Assembly (NCBI GenBank): GCA_040954595.2
Contig: JBECUI020000031.1
Span: 124,001 to 188,000, forward strand
Origin: Balanoglossus misakiensis
Lineage: Eukaryota; Hemichordata
Length of the DNA stretch: 64,000 nucleotides
Direction of reading: 5' to 3'
The translations under genes and the position numbers were made by a program. Below are positions 35,215 to 44,023 of this stretch, one piece after another (the first letter of the stretch is position 1; each line of letters opens with the position of its first letter). Under the pieces are notes generated by a model. The model had not been told where the DNA came from and ran no database searches. It worked only from the letters and a program-made list of their open reading frames with translations.

Positions 35215-36150
35215 TTATACATTTCTAACGAGAATGTCAAGATTCTCCGGTAGTATATCGGCTTCTTCGAGGGCTTTGAGAAAGCGATGGGCATCTCTGG
35301 GATAACCTGCCGTAGGAGACAGAGTGGGGGCGCGTTGGGTCCAGTAAATGTTAAAGAGTTTCATGGCCGATTCCCGGATATATTTAGCCATTATCGAGGC
35401 CAGAGCTGTTTCCATTCTAAGAGAATCCGCCTTTACCAGAAACTCAATACCTAGCTCCCCAGCCTGATAGATGGATTGTGTTTTATCTTCTTTCAGAGTA
35501 ATAAGAGGGACTCCAGGCAAAGCTTCGGCAAGAAGCTCCCTATAATATTGCCGCCCTCCCTGGCGATCTACCGTTAGCTGCCCGGCTCTTCCGAGGTTAG
35601 TCCTGATAAGCGAAGCAATAATTCCCCAGGTTGTCACAGCCTTATTGCCTGTCTCAGCCAAGGAATTGTTAAAGCTCAGGGCCGAAAGTATTCTCAGCGA
35701 GCAATCCTCAGGGCTTATGCCTGCGGATTCCAATATGCGTTCCCAACGTTCAGCAGTTTTTTCTACATCTCGAAGCCTGGCAGCCCAGGGAAGGGGCAGA
35801 GGACCGGTCTGGGTGAACCAAGGTACTTTCTTCAGGGCTTCTCGATCTTCTCCCAGACCCCAACGCTCAAGAAGAGAAAAAAACTCCAAAGGGACTTCTC
35901 TGGACAGTAGGGTCAGAAAGGCCAGCGCCATAGTCTCCAGCAGGACAGGGCCCCGTGAAGGGGAATAGAGAACCTTGCTATCGGCTACGACAAGTCGGCC
36001 AGAAGAATCAGAGTGGTTTGTTATGCCGGCAGAAAGGATGCTGTAGAGTTCCCCTGGATCCGGGTGCGAAGAAGAAAACCGAACCGAAGCCGCCACAAAG
36101 GGACCCAGGCGAGGTCCCAATGCAGCTTCATCCAGACCCGCATAGATCAT
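35215..36150 (-). CDS. Ribonuclease HII-like protein (divergent, long)
   Basis: 311 residues. The N-terminus YAGLDEAALGPRLGP parallels the GxDEAGRGPLAGP active-site motif of RNase HII/HIII. VADSK, VDRQGG (third acidic site) and ETALASIMAKYIRES (like MASILAK of RNase HII) follow in the expected order. The DE pair and following acids are kept, so cleavage of RNA in RNA-DNA hybrids is plausible. It is longer than normal RNase HII (about 200) and has an insertion of about 100 residues between the second and third motifs. It overlaps the upstream glycosidase gene by four bases (ATGA). Confidence 0.72.
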   Translation of the reverse strand: MIYAGLDEAALGPRLGPFVAASVRFSSSHPDPGELYSILSAGITNHSDSSGRLVVADSKVLYSPSRGPVLLETMALAFLTLLSREVPLEFFSLLERWGLGEDREALKKVPWFTQTGPLPLPWAARLRDVEKTAERWERILESAGISPEDCSLRILSALSFNNSLAETGNKAVTTWGIIASLIRTNLGRAGQLTVDRQGGRQYYRELLAEALPGVPLITLKEDKTQSIYQAGELGIEFLVKADSLRMETALASIMAKYIRESAMKLFNIYWTQRAPTLSPTAGYPRDAHRFLKALEEADILPENLDILVRNV

Positions 36151-37928
36151 TCCTGAAAAAGTTTGCTCCCCCGAGAAGGAAGGCTAACAAGAATCTCCGG
36201 ACTGTTGAGTATCATTTCTTCCCTTACCTTCAAGGGGCCAAGGGAACCCAGACGATCACGAAGTGCTTCTCGGTTAAGTTGTATGGTCCGACGACGGGAC
36301 GAGGTATTAAAAAGTCCAATGAAGCCCTGCTTATTGTGGGTAAGTACCAAAGGCTCTCGAGGCCGGGGAAAAAAGACCCGCATGTCTTGGTTTTGATATT
36401 CCTTGAAACGACGGCATAAATCGGCACAGGTATTCCAGAACTTCTCATCCCATGATTGGGGATTGCCTCCAAGGACCAGATCTCCCCCTGTTATGGCGAT
36501 GGCTTCACGAACGGTCTGCCAACCTTCACGATAACGCCCTTGGAAATGGCGGCCAATATCCAGAGGATCGGAGAAATTATGCCAATACAGACCCTGCCAA
36601 GGACAACGGGTCAGGTTTTGTAAGATGTAAAGTCCCCAACCCTTCTTGCCGGACCAACGGCTCTGATTCCTGGCTCCTGGGCCACGTGCCATTCTTTGCG
36701 CATCCCAAATCCCAGGAGCAGAAAGAAGCGGTACCCCAGAAGCGGCAAGCCATACCCTGTTGCCAGCGGCTTGACGGATAATCTTTGCAGCAAAGTTAGC
36801 TAATTCCCCAGGACTGAGACTGTCGTTCAGGCGTTTCCCTGGTAGAGCTGCATCCCCAATTCTATCCAAGCAAAAAAAACGGAAACCCCAATGGTCCCGA
36901 ACAACAGAAATATTCATCCTAAGATAATCACCTACCTGAGGATGGGTAATGTCCAGAACATATCCCCCTTCCCTGCCGGAGGGGTACTCCGGTAGGGTCA
37001 AGAGTCCTCCCCTGGGGCTGCGGACCAGCCAGTCTCTGTTTTCTTTGACAAGCTGCGACCGGCGGGAAACACTAAATGGAGCCCATTGCAGGCCAGGAAT
37101 CATTTTGGCCCCTTCAATCTCACGGGATAAAGACCACATTCGGTCCCGAAATGCGTCCCCTGGAACATGCCAGTCCCCTGATTTTGACACATAAGAAGGC
37201 CCTATAACGAACCAGTCCACCCCGATGTGTTTTTCTTTGAGAAGAGAAATCAGCGAAGAGATGGCCTTAGGGCTAGTGTTTTCCCTTCCAGCCATCCAGC
37301 CCACCCGATGACTTTTGGGTAAAGAAAAGGTTTCTCCGGAATTCCAGGATTGTCGCCATAAGGTGATGGAAGCTTCTCGTTCTCCCCGGTTTAGTTTAAG
37401 GGGGGCTAGTTCCAGAACCTCCTCCGCCTTGACCGTGCGGGCAAGGTTCCAAGTTATGCGAAGCTCAGATCTATAAGGGAACATACAAAAATGCACTATC
37501 TCCCGCAAGGGTGGTGCCTGACTGAGTAAAATTCCTTCGGCGTCCTGAGTTTCGGCAACCCAGAGGGCCCAGGCCCCCCGGCGAGAACTGCCATAGCTGA
37601 GTTCTCCGGCGGCCCTACTTGCTCTTAAGCCGGAAAAACCAAGTCCCACTTCATCATCCAAGCCCTCAGTCCAAACTTCCATATTCCGGCTGGAAGAAGA
37701 ACTGCGGACCCGAAAGGTTAAAGAAAGGGTTCGAATATAAAGATCTTTTTTAAAAGCTACCCTGCCTCCCAGCCCATCTCCTAACCAGTGAGCCTCCAGA
37801 GAGCCTGGGGGAAAGTCAAAAGGCTGTTTTTTGTTCCCCGAACCCAGCCGTCCCTGGGCAGTCCAACGCCGTATTCGAGTTCTACCGGTCACAATAACAG
37901 CCTTGACGGGGGTTTGGAACTTAATCAT
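36147..37928 (-). CDS. Alpha-galactosidase-like glycoside hydrolase (GH36/melibiase type)
   Basis: About 593 residues. The N-terminal half is a beta-supersandwich-like region. The C-terminal half is a TIM-barrel with VGWMAGRENTSPKAISSLISLLKEKHIGVDWFVIG, IPGLQWAPFSVSRRSQLVKENRDWLVR, DITHPQVGDYLRMN and FRFFCLDRIG, where the aspartate fits the family nucleophile position. It probably removes galactose or a related sugar from glycans in the cytoplasm (no signal peptide). I choose ATG 37928 because GAGGAG lies six bases upstream; an ATG at 37973 is also in frame. It is the first gene of the operon with the RNase HII-like gene and rlmN. Confidence 0.72.
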   Translation of the reverse strand: MIKFQTPVKAVIVTGRTRIRRWTAQGRLGSGNKKQPFDFPPGSLEAHWLGDGLGGRVAFKKDLYIRTLSLTFRVRSSSSSRNMEVWTEGLDDEVGLGFSGLRASRAAGELSYGSSRRGAWALWVAETQDAEGILLSQAPPLREIVHFCMFPYRSELRITWNLARTVKAEEVLELAPLKLNRGEREASITLWRQSWNSGETFSLPKSHRVGWMAGRENTSPKAISSLISLLKEKHIGVDWFVIGPSYVSKSGDWHVPGDAFRDRMWSLSREIEGAKMIPGLQWAPFSVSRRSQLVKENRDWLVRSPRGGLLTLPEYPSGREGGYVLDITHPQVGDYLRMNISVVRDHWGFRFFCLDRIGDAALPGKRLNDSLSPGELANFAAKIIRQAAGNRVWLAASGVPLLSAPGIWDAQRMARGPGARNQSRWSGKKGWGLYILQNLTRCPWQGLYWHNFSDPLDIGRHFQGRYREGWQTVREAIAITGGDLVLGGNPQSWDEKFWNTCADLCRRFKEYQNQDMRVFFPRPREPLVLTHNKQGFIGLFNTSSRRRTIQLNREALRDRLGSLGPLKVREEMILNSPEILVSLPSRGSKLFQE

Positions 37929-38070
37929 CCAACGCTCCTCAGAATTTCCTGCCAGCATACACCGCTCAACCATCGACGGGAAGTAGAAATAAATCGTATC
38001 TTTTTCAAAACCTTTTCCCCCTCTGGTTTTGAGACTTTTTTTGTTGCTGGTTTTGTACTATTATAATTCT

Positions 38071-39021
38071 ATGATGAAACGTTTAATCACGACGATTCTT
38101 GTCCTTACGGTTTTCCTGAGTCTCCTGTCTGCTCAAGAAATCGGAGCCGATGATGCACGAAGGGGAAAATACTACTACGACCAGGAAGAATTTGACGCTG
38201 CTTGGCTTTTCTATTCCCGGTCTCTCTCTGCCGGCAATACCGACGGTATAGACTGGTACCGTGCCGCCAGAAGTTTCAAGTATCAGACGCTTATCACCAA
38301 CGAGGAACTCAAAACAACTCTGTATACGGTGGCCCGCTACTACTTACTGCAACAATATCCGGACCACCGATATGTGGGATATACCGAAAGTGCCGCCGAT
38401 CTGAATATTCAGGTAAACCGATGGTATCTGCTGCAAGCTCATAAAATTTTTGGAGTCCTGCCTTCCTTTGGAAGATTTGGCTTTGTGGGTATTCTCGAAT
38501 CAACCTTACTTTTTTTAGGTAGGCAGGTGAAGGTTTTAAGAAATTGGCTACAGGTTATCAAAGAAGAGGGGGTCCAGAATAGCCTACTGTGGGGCTGGAA
38601 AAATATTATCTCCTTAATCTTTGCCTGGACCACTTTATCCTTGCTCACCGGCATCCTGCTGCCCTTGGTCATGGGCTTAGCTGCAGCCAAAGAAGGACGG
38701 AAAAGCTATATAAGTGCTTACACTCTCTGGTTTCATTGGGGATTTTTGGGCATACACAGGTTCTACTTGGGCCGTTTTGTTACTGGAATCCTATGGTTAC
38801 TTAGCGGCGGATTGCTGGGGATTGGGCTTTTTCTGGACTTCTTTCTCCTGGGATCCTACATACAGCGGTGGAACCGAGAATCTTCCTTCGGCGAATCCCA
38901 GCGAAGACCCCCAAAAACCACAAGACCATCAAAGTCACAGCAGAGAAAGAGCAAAAAAACCATCTCTCCGCAAATGGTCATGGACAACGACTTTGACCTG
39001 GAAGATCTGGTCCAGCACTAG
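38071..39021 (+). CDS. Secreted/membrane protein with C-terminal TM2 domain
   Basis: About 316 residues. A signal peptide (LITTILVLTVFLSLLSA) precedes a tetratricopeptide-like helical region (about 30-120, GKYYYDQEEFDAAWLFYSRSLSAG). A membrane segment follows at about 180-205. Then comes a TM2 domain (about 215-265): WFHWGFLGIHRFYLGRFVTGILWLLSGGLLGIGLFLDFFLL. The tail is basic and serine-rich. TM2 proteins have no settled function. TATAAT (38062-38067) lies only three bases before ATG 38071 with no Shine-Dalgarno, so the mRNA may be leaderless. Confidence 0.75.
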   Translation: MMKRLITTILVLTVFLSLLSAQEIGADDARRGKYYYDQEEFDAAWLFYSRSLSAGNTDGIDWYRAARSFKYQTLITNEELKTTLYTVARYYLLQQYPDHRYVGYTESAADLNIQVNRWYLLQAHKIFGVLPSFGRFGFVGILESTLLFLGRQVKVLRNWLQVIKEEGVQNSLLWGWKNIISLIFAWTTLSLLTGILLPLVMGLAAAKEGRKSYISAYTLWFHWGFLGIHRFYLGRFVTGILWLLSGGLLGIGLFLDFFLLGSYIQRWNRESSFGESQRRPPKTTRPSKSQQRKSKKTISPQMVMDNDFDLEDLVQH

Positions 39022-39053
39022 CTTGAGGTTCCTTGGCTTCGGGAATGCTTGAA

Positions 39054-39881
39054 TTACATCATTTTCATGCTTCCCTTCCAGTACCCGATATCCAGGGTAA
39101 AAAGCATAGCACCCTGTTTCTTTTCCAAATCTCCGGTAATTTTTTCTATTCCCTGAATGATCTCTGCCTCCTGGTCAACGGGGATGGTGGCCAGAATAGT
39201 ACAGCTGCGATTTTTCTTTTCATTCATAAAACCAATAAAGGTGGCAAAGAGTGGTATGGATGAAATATACTGCCCCATCCCCGAAGATTCCAGAATGGTG
39301 GCTCCTTCAATACCTTCCTGCAGAAAAAACTCCAGAACATGGTAGAGCATTTCTTCCATATAGAGAATCAAAACAAGGAGTTTCATCTTTCCTTGAGACG
39401 GTGGTGGAACATCATGTCCCTCCGCCACATGCCGAAGAAAACTTTCCTGGAGAACTTCCAAACTACCAGCAGCTAGAAGCTCCTTTTTGAGACTGGAGCC
39501 GCTAAGGGCCCGGGAAAGGGCCGCCAGGATCTGCACATGTTCGTTGGCCTGTTTCTCTGGTCCCAAAATAACAAAAAAGAGCTTTACCTTTTTTTTATCC
39601 AGGGCATCAAACTCATGGCCCTTCTTGTCTACAGCAATAAAAAGAACAAATTCTTCTAAACCCTTTATACGGGCATGGGGAATGGCAATTTCGTTCCCAA
39701 AACCAGTTGAGCCCTGACTTTCCCTCTCAGAGAGAGCTGTGTAAAGAGAAAAATCGTCCATTCTTGGTGTTTTTTCACTTTTGGCTGCCAGGATTCCCAG
39801 AAAGCGAAGAACCTCATCTTTGTTTTTCCCTTTGACTTCAAGGGAACAACTTCTTATTTCGAGAATTTTAGAAAGTTCCAT
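39054..39881 (-). CDS. PTS EIIA-type (PtsN-like) protein with C-terminal PII-like domain
   Basis: 275 residues. Residues about 1-150 are an EIIA fructose/nitrogen domain with the phosphorylatable histidine in GNEIAIPHARI, followed by FFVILGPEKQANEHVQILAALSRAL. Residues about 165-275 form a second alpha/beta domain (LLVLILYMEEMLYHVLEFFLQEGIEGATILESSGMG...CTILATIP) resembling PII-like signalling folds. No sugar permease is adjacent; it overlaps the antiporter gene by 14 nt. A regulatory role, phosphorylation-dependent control of the antiporter, is inferred. Confidence 0.8.
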   Translation of the reverse strand: MELSKILEIRSCSLEVKGKNKDEVLRFLGILAAKSEKTPRMDDFSLYTALSERESQGSTGFGNEIAIPHARIKGLEEFVLFIAVDKKGHEFDALDKKKVKLFFVILGPEKQANEHVQILAALSRALSGSSLKKELLAAGSLEVLQESFLRHVAEGHDVPPPSQGKMKLLVLILYMEEMLYHVLEFFLQEGIEGATILESSGMGQYISSIPLFATFIGFMNEKKNRSCTILATIPVDQEAEIIQGIEKITGDLEKKQGAMLFTLDIGYWKGSMKMM

Positions 39882-41160
39882 TGGCGGAATTCTGCCCTCC
39901 CTCTATTTCCAGGGCGTTGACAACGGCATATTTGGAAATGGGTGGTCCCACTAGTTCATTGACAATAACAGAAAGTAAAACTATGTTGACCATCAAATTA
40001 ACTGTAGCAAGTTGTTCAGCAGACAATCCTACCGTTGCAAAAGAAGTCCGAATCATTAAAACCAGCCCAATGGCCACCCCCGCTTGAGGAAGCATACAAA
40101 AACCCATGTATCGACGCACATTCAAATGGCTTTTGGCTATGAGAGCACCTATATAAACCCCAAAATACTTTCCCAAGGCCCGGATAATAATATAAGCCCC
40201 CCCTAACATCAGAATTTCCTTTTGGAACAGGCTTGAGGGATTGATTTCGGCACCAGCTAGAACAAAAAAGATGGCGTAGAGGGGAGGAGTAAGGGGTTCC
40301 AGGTTCCTGAAGAGTCGATGGTTTCGGGGAGAAAGGTTAATAAGAGCTGTCCCAGCAGCCATGTTGGAGAGAAGAGGCGAAAGGTGAAAAATAACAGAGG
40401 CAGCACTAAGCAGAAAGATCCACCCGATAGTAATAATCAGACACTCGCCGCTGTGAGAACTTCTCCTGGTCATGAGATGAATAAGAAAACCAGTAATCAC
40501 CCCGAGAACCAGCGATATAGAAATTTCTTTAAACGCTCCCAATAAAGAGGCCAACGCCAGACCTTCTGTACCAGAGGCAATCCCTGTGGAAGTCAATATG
40601 CCTGAAACTACGGCAACAATCACACCAAAGATAATCACAGCTCCGGCATCATCCAAAGCCACCAGACCGTAAAGTCTGTCAACGAAGGGGCCATGGGCCC
40701 GTAGGGACTGAACAATGGCCACCGTAGAAGCGGGGGCCGTAGCCGTGGCGATGGCCCCTAGAAGCAGGGCGTAGGGAAGGGCCATCCGAAAAACCACAAG
40801 AATCACACTGACGGCTACAAAGGTTAAAACAATCTGCGCCACCGTAAGAATAACCACATCCTTGCCTATACGCCTGAGTTTGGCCAGGGAAAACTCCCCT
40901 CCTATGGTCAGAGCAATAAAGCCAAGTGCAACATCAGTGACAACGTTTCCCTTATCTTCCTGCGGAACAATTCCCAAAACAGCTTCTCCCAGGATGAGTC
41001 CGGCAATAACATAACCTGTAATTGCCGGCAACTTGACTTTTTGAGCCAACTTACCCAGAAAATAACCAAAGACAAGAAGAAGCCCTGTAGAAAAAAGCGT
41101 GTGGTGGGAAACAAGGTCCCTTAAACGGACCAAGTCATGGACAAAGCTGCTCACAAACAT
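39868..41160 (-). CDS. Cation:proton antiporter (CPA2 family)
   Basis: 430 residues with about 12 hydrophobic segments. VKLPAITGYVIAGLILG near the N-terminus, the ATATAPASTVAIVQ and ALDDAGAVI blocks (ion-binding acidic pair) and GARxGLVLMIRTSF-like glycine helices fit the Na+/H+ or K+/H+ exchanger fold. There is no C-terminal TrkA-N domain; instead the overlapping downstream gene encodes an EIIA/PII-like protein. The start is ATG 41160. It is located in the inner membrane; a role in pH or cation homeostasis is inferred. Confidence 0.85.
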   Translation of the reverse strand: MFVSSFVHDLVRLRDLVSHHTLFSTGLLLVFGYFLGKLAQKVKLPAITGYVIAGLILGEAVLGIVPQEDKGNVVTDVALGFIALTIGGEFSLAKLRRIGKDVVILTVAQIVLTFVAVSVILVVFRMALPYALLLGAIATATAPASTVAIVQSLRAHGPFVDRLYGLVALDDAGAVIIFGVIVAVVSGILTSTGIASGTEGLALASLLGAFKEISISLVLGVITGFLIHLMTRRSSHSGECLIITIGWIFLLSAASVIFHLSPLLSNMAAGTALINLSPRNHRLFRNLEPLTPPLYAIFFVLAGAEINPSSLFQKEILMLGGAYIIIRALGKYFGVYIGALIAKSHLNVRRYMGFCMLPQAGVAIGLVLMIRTSFATVGLSAEQLATVNLMVNIVLLSVIVNELVGPPISKYAVVNALEIEGGQNSANGTF

Positions 41161-41214
41161 CCTAACTCAGGCAGAACCCACCCCTTGACGGGGGGAGAAA
41201 CAGAAATTTCCCTA

Positions 41215-41721
41215 TTAATTTTTGACTGCTTTTAGGGCAGAATCGTAATCGGGTTCGTTCGTGATCTCCGCCACTTGTTCTGTATGAACGATACGACCCT
41301 CTTTGTCAATGACAACAACAGCCCTGCTAAGAAGCCCCTGTAAAGGACCGTCAGCAAAACGAACCTGGTAGGCATCGCTGAAGGAAGTATCTTTTATTTC
41401 CGAAGCTGGGATGATATGGCTTAAGTTCTCGGCCTTGTAAAAACGGCCCTGGGCAAAGGGAGTATCCCGGGAGATACAGATAACAACAACTTCATTCCCC
41501 AATTTAGCAACTTCTTTTTCGAACTTCTGCGTAGAAATGGCGCAAACCCCCGTATCGATACTAGGAAAAATATTCAAGATTACATTTTTCCCTGAATAGA
41601 GGGAAAGTTTAATATCTTGCAGGTCAAGGGACGTCAGCGTGAAGTCGGGTGCCTTGGAACCTTGAGCTGGAAGATTACCAATCGTCTTCATCGGGTTACC
41701 GTTAAAAGTTACTACTGCCAT
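41215..41721 (-). CDS. tpx: Thiol peroxidase (Tpx)
   Basis: 168 residues of atypical 2-Cys peroxiredoxin that reduces hydrogen and alkyl hydroperoxides using thioredoxin. The peroxidatic cysteine is in PSIDTGVCAISTQKF (about residue 60) and the resolving cysteine in VVICISRDTPFAQGRFY (about 95). The start is ATG 41721 with AGGAG upstream, giving MAVVTFNGNPMKTIG, the standard Tpx N-terminus. A longer frame upstream is not credible. It is a single gene on the minus strand. Confidence 0.94.
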   Translation of the reverse strand: MAVVTFNGNPMKTIGNLPAQGSKAPDFTLTSLDLQDIKLSLYSGKNVILNIFPSIDTGVCAISTQKFEKEVAKLGNEVVVICISRDTPFAQGRFYKAENLSHIIPASEIKDTSFSDAYQVRFADGPLQGLLSRAVVVIDKEGRIVHTEQVAEITNEPDYDSALKAVKN

Positions 41722-41996
41722 AAAAACTCCTATGATATCTGTATTAATTTTTAAGACTATACCCAGACTCTCAAAAAATGGCAAGTATGCACAGACTTCG
41801 AAACCTTCCTTCTGACTGGCAGCATAGAAGTTTTATTTGACGTTCTAAGCTTTAAGGGCCTGTACCTGATAGGACAGTACACTTAGAGAATCTTTCTTCA
41901 AGGCTGGTTATTTCGGCAAGTTATGCTATAAATTGTTGTGAGTCATAGTTGCTGAATAACTTCGATCTGCAATGTTTAGCTTTTTTGAAGATTAAC

Positions 41997-42024
41997 TTGT
42001 GTTTTTTAGAAAAAGTGCTATAGT
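41997..42024 (+). promoter_or_regulatory. Promoter of the orphan structured transcript
   Basis: TTGTGT (41997-42002), 16 nt and TATAGT (42019-42024), with an extended -10 TG at 42016-42017. It predicts transcription from about 42031. Confidence 0.5.
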
Positions 42025-42030
42025 GATAGT

Positions 42031-42383
42031 AGAAGGTTTTCCCTACACTTCGGTTAAGGAGTTGCCTATCGAAGAAAGTATAAAAAAGGGCTTGAATACC
42101 CCACATTTTTATTGAGTTACCGTATGCGGGGGGAAGTTTACAGAAAATTTCTTATCAGCCTGGGAGTATAGAGGCTGTGCTGGAGATAAGTAAGAAATAT
42201 CCCCTAGGGAGCTTCGATAGAACAAAAAACTTATAGTAAGTATAAGGTGAAGTTAGTTAATATCTGGTGTATATAAGCCCTAATAAAACAAAAGACATTG
42301 AAACATCAACAGCGAATGCTGAAAAACAATAACCCTAGGGCTATGGCCCAGGGATAAAGGCTGGTTTTATGCCAGCCTTTTTT
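42031..42383 (+). ncRNA. Putative structured non-coding RNA of about 350 nt
   Basis: This stretch has no open frame with coding character but has a promoter at its left end and a textbook terminator at its right end. A 9-bp closing stem (CTATCGAAG 42066-42074 with CTTCGATAG 42212-42220) encloses two arms. One is a hairpin CCCCACAT/ATGCGGGG (about 42099-42131). The other is a long rod: ATTTCTTATC/GATAAGTAAGAAAT with an inner AGCCT/AGGCT (about 42145-42200). A small hairpin (CTTATA/TATAAG) follows. I could not match it to tmRNA (no tRNA-like 3' end), RNase P RNA or SRP RNA. The identity is open. Confidence 0.45.
42357..42383 (+). terminator. Rho-independent terminator of the orphan transcript
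   Basis: AAGGCTGG, a seven-base loop and CCAGCCTT, followed by a T run. There is no coding gene directly upstream on this strand. Confidence 0.85.
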
Positions 42384-42572
42384 CATCAGCGGACACAAGA
42401 ACGTTAAAGACCGAAGAAAAAGCCTCGTGGTGAGTTCATCAGAACAACCAGGCTTGAGAGGATCTTCCAAATCCAGATCAGTTCTTCATGGAAAACTTAC
42501 CTGGTTTCTGAAGGCTTCTTTGACTAAAGGACAAGAAAGGTTCCTGTGCTTTGGGAAAGATCCGATAGGAAA

Positions 42573-42872
42573 TCAGTACCGGCGGCTCCGGGACAGGAAA
42601 ACAATAAAACCAAGTGCCAGAAACACATAGGGTATTACCGCCAAAATTAGCTTAAGAAGAGAGATACCTTCTCCAATAACAATGTTGTAGGGAAATATTC
42701 CCAGACTGACCAACACCGTATAGAGGCTCTCGGCAAAAAGAAAAAGGGTCCCCAACACAACAAGCATCCAGGCGGGGTCCCGGGTTCGTGACCAGAGAGC
42801 TATAGCTGGAAATGCCGCCACAAAGGCTGCCGCCAACCTGGCAAAGTGCGTCATAACTATTTCAAATTCCAT
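42573..42872 (-). CDS. Small three-helix membrane protein of unknown function
   Basis: 99 residues with three hydrophobic segments (about 8-24, 34-56 and 70-93), ending in RSRRY. The start is ATG 42872 with AAGAGAT upstream. No known family motif is seen. It lies between the orphan transcript and the methionine cluster on the opposite strand. Confidence 0.6.
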   Translation of the reverse strand: MEFEIVMTHFARLAAAFVAAFPAIALWSRTRDPAWMLVVLGTLFLFAESLYTVLVSLGIFPYNIVIGEGISLLKLILAVIPYVFLALGFIVFLSRSRRY

Positions 42873-43034
42873 AAATCTCTTCCTTAAGTTCCCGAGGTAA
42901 ACTGTATTCTAAACAAGACCACCATTTTTTCCTACTATCGACCTAGATAAAGAAGGTCCCATTGAACTCTTTTGACTGCGTTTTGCGTTTTAGAATGAGG
43001 AAATGATGGGCAGACATAGGATGTTTTTCCAAAA

Positions 43035-43043
43035 TGTTATACT
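43035..43043 (+). promoter_or_regulatory. Extended -10 promoter candidate of the methionine cluster
   Basis: TG-N-TATACT lies about 60 nt before the ATG at 43106; no clear -35. A B12 or SAM riboswitch is not apparent in 42873-43105. Confidence 0.35.
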
Positions 43044-43105
43044 ATCTTCCAAGCTTGGTGTTCAAAGCAAGGACTTTGGAAAACTGGAGAACTTTCAAGA
43101 GGCAT

Positions 43106-44023
43106 ATGAAACTGATACATAAACCCTTATTGATTCTGGATGGTGCCTGTGGTACCAGTATCCAGAATATGAAATTACCTGATACAGTATGGGATGGCAA
43201 TGATGGCTGCAATGAATACTTGAATCTCAGCTGTCCTGAAAAGATAAGCATGATGCACCGGGAGTTTCTTGAGGCCGGGGCAGATCTTATTGAAACCAAT
43301 ACCTTTGGCGGCACAAGGATAGTGCTTAGCGAATACGATTTACAAGATAAGACCAGAGCAATTAATCTGGCAGGGGTGGAGGCTGCCCGTAAGGCTGTTG
43401 CGGATTTCGGCTACGGGTGGGTGGCTGGTTCCTGCGGTCCTGGAACAAAGCTTCCCTCCATGGGGCATATCAGCCCCCAGGAACTTACAAATGCCTACAG
43501 AGAACAGGTAGAAGCTTTGCTGGAAGCTGGGGTGGATCTTCTGATTTTTGAAACGTCCCAAGATATCTTGCAATTAAAGTTAGCCCTGACAAGCGCATAC
43601 GAGGTTATGGGAGACCAAAGTATTCCTATCATCGCCTCTGTTACTATAGAAAAAACTGGAACTATGTTAACCGGAACGGATATTGCGGCGGCAGCAAGCA
43701 TCATTGAGCCATTCCCGGTTTTTGCCTTTGGCTTAAACTGTGCCACGGGGCCTGAAGACATGCAGTCCAGTATTCATTGGCTGAATCACAACTGGGAAGG
43801 GCGTATCTCCTGCGTGCCGAACCAGGGTCTGCCTTCAATTGTGGATGGGAAGCCTAGCTATCCTCTGGAACCCGATAAATTTGCCGAAGAGATGAAAGCC
43901 TTTGTACAGAAATGGGGAATCTCCGTAGTGGGAGGGTGCTGTGGTTCCACCCCATCCCATATCGCTGCAATGAAACGGAAGCTGGAAGGTATTGTTCCTG
44001 CTCCTCGGGAAGTCAATAAATGA
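43106..44023 (+). CDS. Homocysteine S-methyltransferase domain protein (MetH module 1)
   Basis: About 305 residues forming only the homocysteine-binding barrel of methionine synthase. It starts LLILDGACGTSIQNM, has ETNTFGGTRIVLSEY and carries zinc ligands in GLNC and GGCCGS near the C-terminus. The start is ATG 43106 (AAGAGG upstream); the in-frame ATG 43034 lies inside the promoter. Its stop overlaps the next gene (ATGA, 44020-44023), which carries the rest of MetH. The two proteins probably form a split cobalamin-dependent methionine synthase in the cytoplasm. Confidence 0.9.
   Translation: MKLIHKPLLILDGACGTSIQNMKLPDTVWDGNDGCNEYLNLSCPEKISMMHREFLEAGADLIETNTFGGTRIVLSEYDLQDKTRAINLAGVEAARKAVADFGYGWVAGSCGPGTKLPSMGHISPQELTNAYREQVEALLEAGVDLLIFETSQDILQLKLALTSAYEVMGDQSIPIIASVTIEKTGTMLTGTDIAAAASIIEPFPVFAFGLNCATGPEDMQSSIHWLNHNWEGRISCVPNQGLPSIVDGKPSYPLEPDKFAEEMKAFVQKWGISVVGGCCGSTPSHIAAMKRKLEGIVPAPREVNK

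Noticed and set aside
42031-42383. Orphan transcript as tmRNA or RNase P RNA
   Set aside because: No tRNA-like 3' end or tag frame, and no convincing RNase P conserved core; the length alone is not evidence.
42873-43105. Searched for a cobalamin or SAM riboswitch upstream of the methionine cluster
   Set aside because: No B12-box-like or SAM-type conserved core could be seen; only a promoter candidate.
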